A stretch of 64,000 nt of DNA from Demequina lutea. Lineage in GTDB: Bacteria > Actinomycetota > Actinomycetes > Actinomycetales > Demequinaceae. The stretch spans positions 2,666,001 through 2,730,000 of the forward strand of contig NZ_JACBZO010000001.1 in NCBI RefSeq assembly GCF_013409005.1. The letters are read 5' to 3'. Below, in pieces: positions 52,103 through 60,444 of this stretch. Below the pieces are notes generated by a model. That model saw nothing but the letters and a program-made list of their open reading frames with translations, searched no databases and had not been told where the DNA came from. A program made the position numbers and the translations under genes. The stretch's first letter is position 1. Every line of letters starts with the position of its first letter.

Positions 52103-53472
52103 AAGAGCTCCATAGGTCAGCAGGTGGCCCCCCCGTGCGCCTCGTCCATCTTGGGTTGGGCAACTTCTTCCGGGCACATCAGGCGTGGTATACCGCGAAC
52201 GCCTCGAACGCGGCCGAGTGGGGCATCGCCGCCTTCACCGGTCGCTCGACGAAGCGGTCGCGTGCGAGAGTGGCTGCACTCAGGTCGCAGGATGGGCTCT
52301 ACACGCTGATCACTCGCGCCGCTGACGGGGACCGTTTTGAGGTCGTGCGCAGCATCGCCCGGATCCACCTTGGGGACGAACACGCGGCCTGGCTCGCCTA
52401 CCTCGCGGATCCGCAGGTTCAGGTCGTCACCACCACTATCACCGAGGCAGGGTACCTGCGTGGCCCCGACGGCGGCCTCGACGTCGACCGGGCCGAGGTC
52501 ACCACCGATATCGAGGCGTTGCGCGCCGATGCGATGGCCCCCGTCAGTACCGCTCCTGCCAAGCTGGTCGCTGGCTTCGCGGCGCGGCGGCTGGCCGGCG
52601 CCGGCCCCCTCACCGTGGTTCCCTGCGACAACCTCCCCGGAAACGGCGCGGCCGTCGCCCAAGTGATTTCCGATCTTGCCGAGCGGGTCGACCCGGAGCT
52701 GCTCCGTTGGATTCGGGACAATGTCCTCTACGCCACCACCATGGTGGACCGAATCACCCCTGAGCCCACCCCTGAGGACTTCGCCGCCGTCGAGGCCGCG
52801 ACCGGCGTCCGTGACCGTGCGGCTATCGTCACCGAGCCGTTCACGGAATGGGTGATCAGCGGTGAATTCGCCGCCGACCGCCCGCGTTGGGAGGACGCCG
52901 GCGCGATCTTCACCACCGACGTCGCACCGTTCGAGAACCGCAAGCTTTGGATGCTCAACGGCGCCCACTCTCTGCTCGCCTATGCGGGTTCCATCCGGGG
53001 ACACGTGACTGTGGCCGATGCCATGCGCGACCCGACGTGCCTTCGCTGGCTCGACGAGTGGTGGGTCGCCTCGTCACGACACCTGAGCCTGCCCGCCGCC
53101 GAGAACGCTGCCTACCGCGCGGCACTCATCGAGCGCTTCGCCAACCCGCGTATGCAGCACAGGCTCGACCAAATCGCGTGGGATGGCTCATTGAAGCTGC
53201 CGATTCGCGTCTTGCCCACGGTCCGCAATGAGCTCGCGGCTGGGGCGCTGACAAGCGGTGTTGTTCGACCCCTCGCCGCGTGGGTGTGCCACGTGCGTGG
53301 CAGCGGGGCCAAGATGACGGATGCGCGCGCCGAGGATTTCCTACCGTTCGCCGGTGGACCGCTGCCCGGGGCCGTGCGTCTCCTACTCCGGGCCCTCGAC
53401 CCGGAGCTCGCCGAGAACGAGGCTGTGGTCGCGGCAGTCATCGCCGAGGCCCGCGATCTAGGACAGCTTTAG
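52099..53472 (+). CDS. uxuB: Fructuronate/tagaturonate reductase (mannitol dehydrogenase family)
   Basis: The 457-residue long-chain polyol dehydrogenase has an N-terminal NAD-binding start ([19 protein letters not shown]) and [16 protein letters not shown]. The catalytic Lys region is in [17 protein letters not shown], the K-x5-N-x2-H pattern of this family. It should reduce fructuronate to mannonate. No separate tagaturonate reductase is in the locus, so it may also serve tagaturonate. GTG at 52099 overlaps the uxaC stop by four bases. Confidence 0.88.
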   Translation: MKELHRSAGGPPVRLVHLGLGNFFRAHQAWYTANASNAAEWGIAAFTGRSTKRSRARVAALRSQDGLYTLITRAADGDRFEVVRSIARIHLGDEHAAWLAYLADPQVQVVTTTITEAGYLRGPDGGLDVDRAEVTTDIEALRADAMAPVSTAPAKLVAGFAARRLAGAGPLTVVPCDNLPGNGAAVAQVISDLAERVDPELLRWIRDNVLYATTMVDRITPEPTPEDFAAVEAATGVRDRAAIVTEPFTEWVISGEFAADRPRWEDAGAIFTTDVAPFENRKLWMLNGAHSLLAYAGSIRGHVTVADAMRDPTCLRWLDEWWVASSRHLSLPAAENAAYRAALIERFANPRMQHRLDQIAWDGSLKLPIRVLPTVRNELAAGALTSGVVRPLAAWVCHVRGSGAKMTDARAEDFLPFAGGPLPGAVRLLLRALDPELAENEAVVAAVIAEARDLGQL

Positions 53473-53486
53473 CCCAGGAGGCAATC

Positions 53487-54662
53487 ATGGAACACACATG
53501 GCGATGGTTCGGCCCAAGCGATCCGATCACGTTGGCGGATATCAAGCAGACCGGCGCGACCGGGATCGTGACCGCGCTGCATGAGGTCCCCAATGGGGAG
53601 GTGTGGACCTCGCAGGCCATCGCGGATCGCAAGAAGCTGATCGAGGCGTCCGGATTGACGTGGTCGGTCGTGGAGAGCGTGCCGGTGCACGAGGACATCA
53701 AGCGCGGGGGTCCGCGCCGTGACCGCCTGATCGAGGCGTATCAGCAGAGCCTGCGTAATCTCGCGGCCAACGGCATCGACGTGGTCTGCTACAACTTCAT
53801 GCCCATTCTGGACTGGACACGCACCGAGCTTCGGTACGTCCTGGCCGACGGCGGATGGGCGCTGCGCTTTGACCAGGATGCCTTCGCGGCGTTCGACCTG
53901 TTCATTCTCGCCCGAGCGGGGGCTGCGGCAGAGTATGACGAGGTGGAGACCGCTCGCGCCCGGACGTACTTCGACGAACTGTCCTCGGAAGGCCGCGAGC
54001 TGCTGGTGCGCACCATCATCGCCGGGCTGCCCGGCGCGGAAGAGGGATACACCCTCGACTCGCTCAGGACGATGCTGGCGACGTACGCGGACATCGACGC
54101 TGCTGCGCTACGGGAGAATCTCGGGTACTTCCTGCGTGCCGTGGTCCCGGTGGCGACGGAGGCCGGGATCCGGATGGCGATCCATCCCGACGACCCGCCT
54201 CGCCCGCTGCTCGGCCTGCCACGGGTGGTCTCCACCCAGGAGGACGTCCGGTTGCTGTTGAACGCGGCACCTGGCGTCGCAAACGGGCTGACGTTCTGCA
54301 CCGGCTCGTTGGGGGTACGGGCGGACAACGACCTCGTGGCGATGGCGAGGGAATTCGCATCCCGGATCTACTTCGCCCACCTGCGCTCGACCGTGCGTGA
54401 GGAGAACCCGCTCAGTTTCCACGAGGGGAGCCACGTGTTGGGCGATGTTGACATGGTGGCGGTCGTCGCCGAACTCGTCACCGAGGAGCGACGGCGCGAG
54501 CGTGACGGCGGCCCGAGAATCTCGGTGCGGCCTGACCACGGCCACCAGATCCTCGACGACCAGGGACGGGCGACCAACCCCGGCTACTCCCTCATCGGAC
54601 GGCTGAAGGGGCTCGCCGAGCTTCGCGGCGTTGAGCTCGCCGTGAACCGACTCCTGCCATGA
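53487..54662 (+). CDS. uxuA: Mannonate dehydratase UxuA
   Basis: The TIM-barrel UxuA (391 aa) begins [20 protein letters not shown], a near-invariant family start. It contains [43 protein letters not shown] and [12 protein letters not shown], holding the metal ligands (His, Cys, Asp, His). It dehydrates D-mannonate to 2-keto-3-deoxygluconate. ATG at 53487 has CAGGAGG at seven bases. The enzyme is unrelated in fold to ManD encoded in the same operon, so the operon has two routes for the same step. Confidence 0.95.
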   Translation: MEHTWRWFGPSDPITLADIKQTGATGIVTALHEVPNGEVWTSQAIADRKKLIEASGLTWSVVESVPVHEDIKRGGPRRDRLIEAYQQSLRNLAANGIDVVCYNFMPILDWTRTELRYVLADGGWALRFDQDAFAAFDLFILARAGAAAEYDEVETARARTYFDELSSEGRELLVRTIIAGLPGAEEGYTLDSLRTMLATYADIDAAALRENLGYFLRAVVPVATEAGIRMAIHPDDPPRPLLGLPRVVSTQEDVRLLLNAAPGVANGLTFCTGSLGVRADNDLVAMAREFASRIYFAHLRSTVREENPLSFHEGSHVLGDVDMVAVVAELVTEERRRERDGGPRISVRPDHGHQILDDQGRATNPGYSLIGRLKGLAELRGVELAVNRLLP

Positions 54663-54714
54663 GACCGCAAGGGATCACGGTCACCACAGCACCTTCTACA
54701 GAGATGGATACACC

Positions 54715-55356
54715 ATGGATGTCTTGTCACTTCTGAGTTCCGCGCGTCTGGTTCCGGTGGTGGTGCTCGACGATGCCGCCGATGCCGACGCCCTCGCTGG
54801 TGCCCTGGTCGCGGGTGGGCTGCCGGTCGCGGAGGTGACCTTCCGGACGTCCGCCGCGGCGGACTCCATCCGTGCAATGTCGGCCCGCGGCGACATCCTC
54901 GTCGGCGCGGGCACGGTGCTCACCGTGGCCCAAGTGGACCAGGCGGTGGCGGCCGGTGCCAGTTTCGTGGTCTCGCCGGGTCTGTCCAGGGCGGTCGTCG
55001 AACGTTGCCAAGACAAGGGTGTGCTGGCGCTTCCTGGCGCGGTCACCGCGACCGAGGTCCAGGCTGCGCTCGAGCTGGGCATCACTACGGTGAAGTTCTT
55101 CCCAGCCGGCACCTCCGGAGGCGCCGCCGCGATCAAGGCGCTCGCCGCTCCGTTCGGTGACGTCCGGTTCGTGCCCACCGGGGGAGTTGGTCCCAAGAAC
55201 CTCGCCGAATACCTGGCCATCCCCACCGTGGCCGCCGTCGGTGGTTCCTGGATGGTCCCTCGAAACCTCGTGAAGTCCGGCGACTTTGCCGACATCCAGG
55301 CTCTGACGGCCGAGGCCGTCGCCATGGTCCGCACGTTGTTGGCCGTGGCCCGCTGA
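54715..55356 (+). CDS. eda: KDPG/KHG aldolase
   Basis: A 213-residue class I aldolase. Glu40 in VAEVTFRT is the catalytic base and Lys127 in TTVKFFPAG forms the Schiff base. VGAGTVLTVAQVDQAVAAGA and VPTGGVGPKNL complete the barrel signatures. It splits 2-keto-3-deoxy-6-phosphogluconate into pyruvate and glyceraldehyde 3-phosphate, the last step of the pathway in this operon. ATG at 54715 lies 52 bases after uxuA. Confidence 0.94.
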   Translation: MDVLSLLSSARLVPVVVLDDAADADALAGALVAGGLPVAEVTFRTSAAADSIRAMSARGDILVGAGTVLTVAQVDQAVAAGASFVVSPGLSRAVVERCQDKGVLALPGAVTATEVQAALELGITTVKFFPAGTSGGAAAIKALAAPFGDVRFVPTGGVGPKNLAEYLAIPTVAAVGGSWMVPRNLVKSGDFADIQALTAEAVAMVRTLLAVAR

Positions 55357-55403
55357 GCACCCCCTGACCTCTTCGAACCGCTGACCAACGAAGGATCTCG
55401 ACC

Positions 55404-56507
55404 ATGGCTGACTTGAACCTCCGCCCCGCATCCGAGTGCCGCTTCGACGCGGTGTCCCTGGGTGAGGTGATGCTACGACTGGACCCTGGTGAGGGACGGA
55501 TCCGCACCGCCCGGTCCTTCCGGGCCTGGGAGGGTGGTGGGGAGTACAACGTCGCCAGGGGCCTGCGTCGAGCGTTCGGGCTGCGTGCCGCGATCGTCAC
55601 GGCGTTGGCGGACAACGAGATCGGGCGCCTGGTGGAGGACCTCATCCTCACGGGCGGGCTGGACACCTCGTTCATCCAATGGGTGCCCTACGACGGGATC
55701 GGTCGCGGGGCGCGCAACGGGCTGAACTTCACCGAGCGCGGCTTCGGCGTGCGAGGGGCGGTCGGCGTCTCCGACCGCGGCCACACCGCCGTGTCCCAGC
55801 TGGGGCCAGGGGATGTGGATTGGGACCACCTGTTCGGGGAGCTCGGTGTGCGCTGGCTGCACACTGGCGGGATCTTCGCTGCGCTCAGTGAGTCCACCGC
55901 GGCTACCGTCATCGAGGCGGTCACCTCCGCGAAGAAGTACGGCACTGTCGTGTCCTACGACCTCAACTACCGCCCGAGCCTGTGGCAGGCCATCGGTGGG
56001 CAGGCCAAGGCCCAGGAGGTCAACCGCGAAATCGCCGCCTTCATCGACGTCATGATCGGCAACGAAGAGGACTTCACCGCGAGCCTCGGGTTCGAGGTGG
56101 AAGGCGTGGACGAGAACCTCTCCGCCCTTGAAGTGGACAAGTTTGCGGCGATGATCACCAAGGCAGCCGCGGCGTACCCGAACTTCAAGGTCATCGGGAC
56201 CACGATGCGCACCGTGCGCACGGCCAGCATCAACGACTGGGGCGCGATCGCCTGGTCCCCGGCGACCGGCGTCGTGCAGGCCACCCACCGCGAGCGGCTG
56301 GAGATCCTCGACCGCGTCGGCGGGGGCGACTCGTTCGCATCCGGACTGATCTACGGTCTCCTGACGGGCGAGGACCTCCAGACCGCGGTGGAGTACGGTG
56401 CCGCACACGGTGCACTGGCGATGACCACGCCCGGCGACACCACCATGGCAACCAAGGCCGAAGTCCTCAAGCTCGCCGGCGGCGGCGGCGCCCGCGTCGA
56501 CCGCTAA
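55404..56507 (+). CDS. kdgK: 2-keto-3-deoxygluconate kinase (PfkB family)
   Basis: The 367-residue sugar kinase opens [20 protein letters not shown] and has a Gly-rich sugar site ([13 protein letters not shown]). The PfkB end signature is [18 protein letters not shown], with Asp as catalytic base. It phosphorylates 2-keto-3-deoxygluconate to KDPG for the aldolase just upstream. ATG at 55404 follows CGAAGGA. The gene ends the catabolic operon; its stop codon overlaps that of the convergent upp gene. Confidence 0.9.
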   Translation: MADLNLRPASECRFDAVSLGEVMLRLDPGEGRIRTARSFRAWEGGGEYNVARGLRRAFGLRAAIVTALADNEIGRLVEDLILTGGLDTSFIQWVPYDGIGRGARNGLNFTERGFGVRGAVGVSDRGHTAVSQLGPGDVDWDHLFGELGVRWLHTGGIFAALSESTAATVIEAVTSAKKYGTVVSYDLNYRPSLWQAIGGQAKAQEVNREIAAFIDVMIGNEEDFTASLGFEVEGVDENLSALEVDKFAAMITKAAAAYPNFKVIGTTMRTVRTASINDWGAIAWSPATGVVQATHRERLEILDRVGGGDSFASGLIYGLLTGEDLQTAVEYGAAHGALAMTTPGDTTMATKAEVLKLAGGGGARVDR

Positions 56508-57139
56508 ACGACGCCGTACAACCTGTCGCCCGCATCTCCAAGCCCGGGAACGATGTAGCCGACCTCGTTGAGCTTCTCGTCGACGCAAGCCACGACGACG
56601 CTCACATCGGCCCTATCGCCCACCGCCTTGCGCACGTTCTCGATTCCCTCCGGCGCGGCCAATAGGCACACGCACGTGACATCGGTGGCACCGCGTTCGA
56701 GAACATACTCAATGGCGGCAATGAGCGATCCACCGGTCGCAAGCATGGGGTCGAGGACGAAGACCTGGCGCCCGGAAAGGTCCTCGGGCAGGCGATTGGC
56801 GTACGTGATCGCCTTGAGCGTCTCCTCGTCGCGTTTCAGGCCCAAGAAGCCCACTTCGGCGCTCGGCAGCAGGCGAGTCATCCCGTCGAGCATGCCCAGA
56901 CCGGCGCGCAGGATTGGCACGATGATCGGCGCCGGACTCGCGATCTTGGTACCCATCGTCACGGTCAGGGGGGTGGTCACCTCGTGATCGACGACGCGAA
57001 CGTTACGGGTGGCCTCATAGGCGAGCAGCGTCACGAGCTCATCGACGAGAAGCCTGAAGGTCGGTGACGGCGTGCTCGCGTCACGCAAGACGGTGACCTT
57101 GTGATCGATGAGCGGGTGATTAGCGACGTGGAGGTGCAT
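56504..57139 (-). CDS. upp: Uracil phosphoribosyltransferase
   Basis: A 211-residue enzyme of uracil salvage (uracil + PRPP to UMP). It starts [20 protein letters not shown] and has [14 protein letters not shown], the PRPP loop [15 protein letters not shown] and the C-terminal uracil-binding [16 protein letters not shown] chose the ATG at 57137-57139, matching the family start, over GTG two codons upstream. It is an ordinary housekeeping gene next to tadA, a common actinobacterial pairing. Confidence 0.96.
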   Translation of the reverse strand: MHLHVANHPLIDHKVTVLRDASTPSPTFRLLVDELVTLLAYEATRNVRVVDHEVTTPLTVTMGTKIASPAPIIVPILRAGLGMLDGMTRLLPSAEVGFLGLKRDEETLKAITYANRLPEDLSGRQVFVLDPMLATGGSLIAAIEYVLERGATDVTCVCLLAAPEGIENVRKAVGDRADVSVVVACVDEKLNEVGYIVPGLGDAGDRLYGVV

Positions 57140-57210
57140 GGCCACACGCTACCGCGCGACGGGCCCGCTAGGGCAGCCCCACGGTCCCATGGTCCGCTAG
57201 GTTGGCGCCT

Positions 57211-57666
57211 ATGGACGTTCGCGGGGCGATGGCGGAGGCGCTCGCGCAGGCGCGCGAGGCGGCCGCCCACGACGATGTGCCCGTCGGCGCCGTCGTACTG
57301 TCCCCCGAGGGCGAAATCGTGGGTCGCGGCCACAACCGGCGAGAGGTCGATCGTGACCCCACCGCTCACGCCGAGATCCTCGCGCTGCGCGACGCGGCTT
57401 CGCAACTGGGAAGGTGGCGCCTCGACGGCCACACCCTCGTCGTCACCCTCGAGCCGTGCGCCATGTGTGCGGGGGCCATCTTGGCGGCACGGATTCCTCG
57501 ACTCGTCATCGGCGCTTGGGATGAGAAGGCCGGCGCGACGGGCAGCCAATGGGACCTGGTGAGAGACGCGAGGCTCGGCGCGCAGGTCGAGGTCGTGGCG
57601 GGAATCGCCGCCGACGCATCGGCCGCGCTCTTGAGCGAGTTCTTCGCGGCCAAACGCGGGACCTGA
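57211..57666 (+). CDS. tadA: tRNA adenosine(34) deaminase TadA
   Basis: The 151-residue zinc deaminase has the motifs TAHAEILALR (zinc His and catalytic Glu) and TLEPCAMCAGAIL (two zinc Cys). It converts A34 to inosine in tRNA-Arg(ACG). ATG at 57211 is the likely start; a TTG three codons before it is in frame. It is followed by tRNA-Ser. Confidence 0.93.
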   Translation: MDVRGAMAEALAQAREAAAHDDVPVGAVVLSPEGEIVGRGHNRREVDRDPTAHAEILALRDAASQLGRWRLDGHTLVVTLEPCAMCAGAILAARIPRLVIGAWDEKAGATGSQWDLVRDARLGAQVEVVAGIAADASAALLSEFFAAKRGT

Positions 57667-57743
57667 AGCTCCCCGGACACGGGCCGAGCGACGACTCACG
57701 CCCTGGTTTGGTAGGCACCTATCGGGCCGGTATCCTTGTCCGC

Positions 57744-57833
57744 GGTGCCGTGTCCGAGCGGCCTAAGGAGCACGCCTCGAAAGCGTGTGTGGGTGAAAGT
57801 CCACCGTGGGTTCAAATCCCACCGGCACCGCCA
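57744..57833 (+). tRNA. tRNA-Ser (anticodon CGA)
   Basis: A 90-base class II tRNA. The acceptor arm GGTGCCG pairs with CGGCACC, the CCA is encoded, and the D-arm is TGTCCGAGCGGCCTAAGGA. The anticodon loop is CTCGAAA, with the long variable arm expected of serine tRNA (GTGGGTGAAAGTCCAC) and the T-loop GTTCAAATC. It reads UCG codons. Accessory DNA begins right after it. Confidence 0.97.
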
Positions 57834-57840
57834 GCGTAGT

Positions 57841-57885
57841 GGGCCTGTTCTCCCTGGTAAAACAGCGAGAACAGGCCCTTTCTGT
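57841..57885 (+). terminator. Intrinsic terminator after tRNA-Ser
   Basis: GGGCCTGTTCTC (57841-57852) pairs perfectly with GAGAACAGGCCC (57867-57878), followed by TTTCTGTT. It lies eight bases past the tRNA. The remaining bases to 58140 hold no gene I can support. Confidence 0.85.
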
Positions 57886-58140
57886 TGTCCAGATATGGCA
57901 CCGTAGCAACAGAACAGCAACAGTCCGGCATGAACAGCGCGTCAGTCAGGCAGACGAGCCGAGTTGTCGCGAGTGTGCTCCCTGGTCGGGATGCCGCTGA
58001 CGTGGCCGGTTTGGGCAGCGAGGTGCGGCGTGAGCGGTCCGTCCAACTCATCATCGTCGGGCTTTCGTGACTCCCGTCAACCCGACAGTTTCAAGGTTCT
58101 CGCAGAGGGTGCTGTCTGCACGCCCGCTTGGGCACGTTAC

Positions 58141-59835
58141 CTAGCGCCGGGCCGTCTCGAGCGCGGCGAAGGCGAGCCATGCTGCAGAGACTGCGGCCGC
58201 AACAGAGGCGACGCTCAAGAACACGGACCACCGTTGACTTCTCATCGACGAGAGCGTCGAGGTGAGCGACAACACGACGCCGAGGAGCCCATTCAAGGAT
58301 CGGTCGGCCTCGGCGAGTGCGGTGGCTTCGTCGACAATTGCTTTCGCCATCGAAGCAAGCTGATCTCTTTCGTCCGCGGCAAGCGGCTTCGAGCCAGAGT
58401 TTCTGGGTCCGGCTTGGAACTCGAGAGTCGGGACGCAGAACTCGAACTTTCGCGTATTCGAAGCGAACCTACTTACCTCGGCGGCGCTGGTTGCGATGTC
58501 GAGACTGTTCGTCAGGAGGGAGGTCCTTAGCCGCTTGATGCTCCGCGCGGGGCGCCGCCCGTTGTGGATTCGAAGTGCGAGGTCCCGCGAGTGGCTGACG
58601 TTTCGAGCCTTGAGCCGGAGTAGTTCGCCAATCGCAATACGGGTGAGTAGGCGCATTGCGCCGTCGCTAACGTCACGAGCGATCACCCATCCGCGCGCGT
58701 CATCGGCGACGTCTCCGTTCGCGTCCTCTCTGCGGAGGTCCCGGAGTCGATTTCGCTGCAGCGAAAAGAGACTGCGGTCAGCCGATCGAAGACGTTCAGG
58801 ATGATACGTGTCGAGCAAAATTCCCGGGAATTCAGGAAGGGCAACCTGCCACCAACCCGGCGAGTCGAGGCCAAGCGAGCGGAGGTAATGCCGTTCGGAC
58901 CCCGAGGGGTCCGAGATAAGTGGGTCGAACTGATCGGTCAAGAGCAGATCGAGCAATGGGAGCCTTTTCGCTCCTTCGGTTGCGAACACGCCAGGCAGTT
59001 TGTTCGCAAGCCAACCTCTCGCTGAGTCGTGAAGCGCCTCGCGCTCGCCCTGGACCTCGTTGATCGCCTGAAACAGGGTCTGGTAGAGGTGCAACCTTCT
59101 TCCTTCTCTGATGATGCGCGGTTTGTGGTCGAGACGAATTTCGCGATCAAGCGCCATCGCCGCCTTCTGACTGAGTCGAAATCGGGCGGCAACGACTGTG
59201 AGGGAAGGACTCAATGAGCCAATATGTAGATCAATGCTCGAAAAGCCCTCTGGCAAGCTTTCGCGCTTAGTCCACGGATCTCCGAATCCCCTAGAGTCGC
59301 TCGGCACAAAAGTGCCTAGTGGCGCCCATGATTCCCCGCCGTCCTCGCGAATCGTATTCAGTATCGCGTCAAGACCTTCTCCGGGCGGGTCGAGGCCTAC
59401 GCGTCTCTGCCAAGGCTTAGCTCGCAGGAGCGAGTCGAGGCGTACCGCGTACGTTGGGCTATAGATCTCCACTACCCACATGGCAGGAACCTCAATGCGC
59501 TCACCGTCTGGCATGGCGAACTCGTCCCAAGAACCAACGCTGTCGCGGGCCTTCTCGTGATCAAGTTCGTTGAAGATCCTTAGCCAGTTCTCCGCATTGA
59601 CCGCGGCCGTGCGGGCCGCCCGAGGCAGCCTCCTCCACCATCGCCGTCGAACGAGCGCACTCTCAATTAGGCGATACGGGTAGTCGTACCATCGCGACCA
59701 CGACTCGCCTATCTCTGGAACGCCCTTCAGTGGTTCGCTTGCGGCCGACGCGAGCACCCCTGGCTCCGAATCGCCATCACTCGCACTATCCGGCGAGGAG
59801 TCCGGCTCTTCCTGTGGCAATGCACGATCAGCCAT
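58141..59835 (-). CDS. Tail-anchored protein of unknown function (564 aa)
   Basis: I do not recognise a family. The N-terminus (residues 1-40) is acidic and disordered. The middle contains WSRWYDYPYRLIESALVRRRWWRRLPRA, which may lie on a membrane, and several Arg/Leu-rich helices. A predicted coiled stretch precedes a C-terminal hydrophobic pair (ALAEADRSLNGLLGVVLSLT and VFLSVASVAAAVSAAWLAFA) likely to anchor it. I chose ATG at 59833-59835; TTG two codons upstream is possible. It is the first gene after the tRNA-Ser and stands alone on its strand, with codon use less G/C-biased than the housekeeping genes, which fits acquired DNA. Confidence 0.7.
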   Translation of the reverse strand: MADRALPQEEPDSSPDSASDGDSEPGVLASAASEPLKGVPEIGESWSRWYDYPYRLIESALVRRRWWRRLPRAARTAAVNAENWLRIFNELDHEKARDSVGSWDEFAMPDGERIEVPAMWVVEIYSPTYAVRLDSLLRAKPWQRRVGLDPPGEGLDAILNTIREDGGESWAPLGTFVPSDSRGFGDPWTKRESLPEGFSSIDLHIGSLSPSLTVVAARFRLSQKAAMALDREIRLDHKPRIIREGRRLHLYQTLFQAINEVQGEREALHDSARGWLANKLPGVFATEGAKRLPLLDLLLTDQFDPLISDPSGSERHYLRSLGLDSPGWWQVALPEFPGILLDTYHPERLRSADRSLFSLQRNRLRDLRREDANGDVADDARGWVIARDVSDGAMRLLTRIAIGELLRLKARNVSHSRDLALRIHNGRRPARSIKRLRTSLLTNSLDIATSAAEVSRFASNTRKFEFCVPTLEFQAGPRNSGSKPLAADERDQLASMAKAIVDEATALAEADRSLNGLLGVVLSLTSTLSSMRSQRWSVFLSVASVAAAVSAAWLAFAALETARR

Positions 59836-60047
59836 AGCCAAATACTAGGTGGACGGTGCACTTGACGGAGTTGCGGGCAGCTCAAACCACGTGCGCCAGC
59901 AGACCATCTTCTGTGACAGTGCGCAGCGTCGGGAGGACGGTACCGGGGCGCTCGAGAGGAGGCGGCAGCGGGTCGCGCTCGGGTGTGCGCGCCCTTCGCG
60001 TTGCGGGGACGGACCGGCACACCTGGCCGCTTGGCTTGCGCCGCCCT

Positions 60048-60101
60048 ACACAAAGAAAAAGGCCCCTCGCATGTGCGCATCGTTGAGAGGCGTGCGAGGG
60101 G
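60048..60101 (-). terminator. Terminator-like hairpin on the minus strand without an obvious gene
   Basis: CCCCTCGCA (60063-60071) pairs with TGCGAGGGG (60093-60101); on the minus strand it is followed by CCTTTTTCTTTGTG. No minus-strand gene lies immediately upstream of it, so it may end a small RNA or a lost gene. Confidence 0.6.
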
Positions 60102-60267
60102 GACTATTGGGAGCAATCATAGTCCACGAAAGCTCGGGCAACTCGTCCGATCCGTACCCAAACGCACATAGCCTCGCAGCGACCGTTGACACGCGGTTGG
60201 CGTGCGGACACGTATGCGGGCGAGGGAATTCAACTGTGCACACCACCGAGGGGCATGGCTTAAGACA

Positions 60268-60317
60268 GGCTGAGTTGGGCTTGGACCTACGAACGACGGA
60301 TTATGAGTCCGCTGCTC
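60268..60317 (-). other. tRNA-Met-like remnant (anticodon and T arms)
   Basis: The minus strand reads GAGCAGCGGACTCATAATCC, a typical tRNA-Met anticodon arm with loop CTCATAA and a five-base stem GCGGA/TCCGT. It is followed at tRNA spacing by GTAGGTCCAAGCCCAAC, a degenerate T arm. The acceptor stem and D-arm do not pair. It is a decayed tRNA or an attachment-site copy of one. Confidence 0.45.
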
Positions 60318-60444
60318 GTGCCGATACTGTCGGCGCCCCTTGGTTGCCCCCAGGTGTGGCACCGCGGGAAGTCCCGCCACCCGCGGGCGCACCTGATACT
60401 TTCTGAGTGACCTGCGAAAGGCAATCTTCTCGAGGGGGAATTCG

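Larger units (their letters stand above)
59836..60444. other. Gene-free region upstream of the RloC-like gene
   Basis: About 600 bases without a supported coding region. It holds a minus-strand terminator-like hairpin near 60.06-60.10 kb and a tRNA-Met-like remnant near 60.27-60.32 kb, listed separately. The rest shows nothing I can name. Promoters for the genes on either side must lie here. Confidence 0.6.

Noticed and set aside
57834..58140. A possible integrase remnant next to tRNA-Ser
   Set aside because: I looked for the Arg-His-Arg-Tyr motifs of tyrosine recombinases in all frames and saw none; only the terminator is supported.
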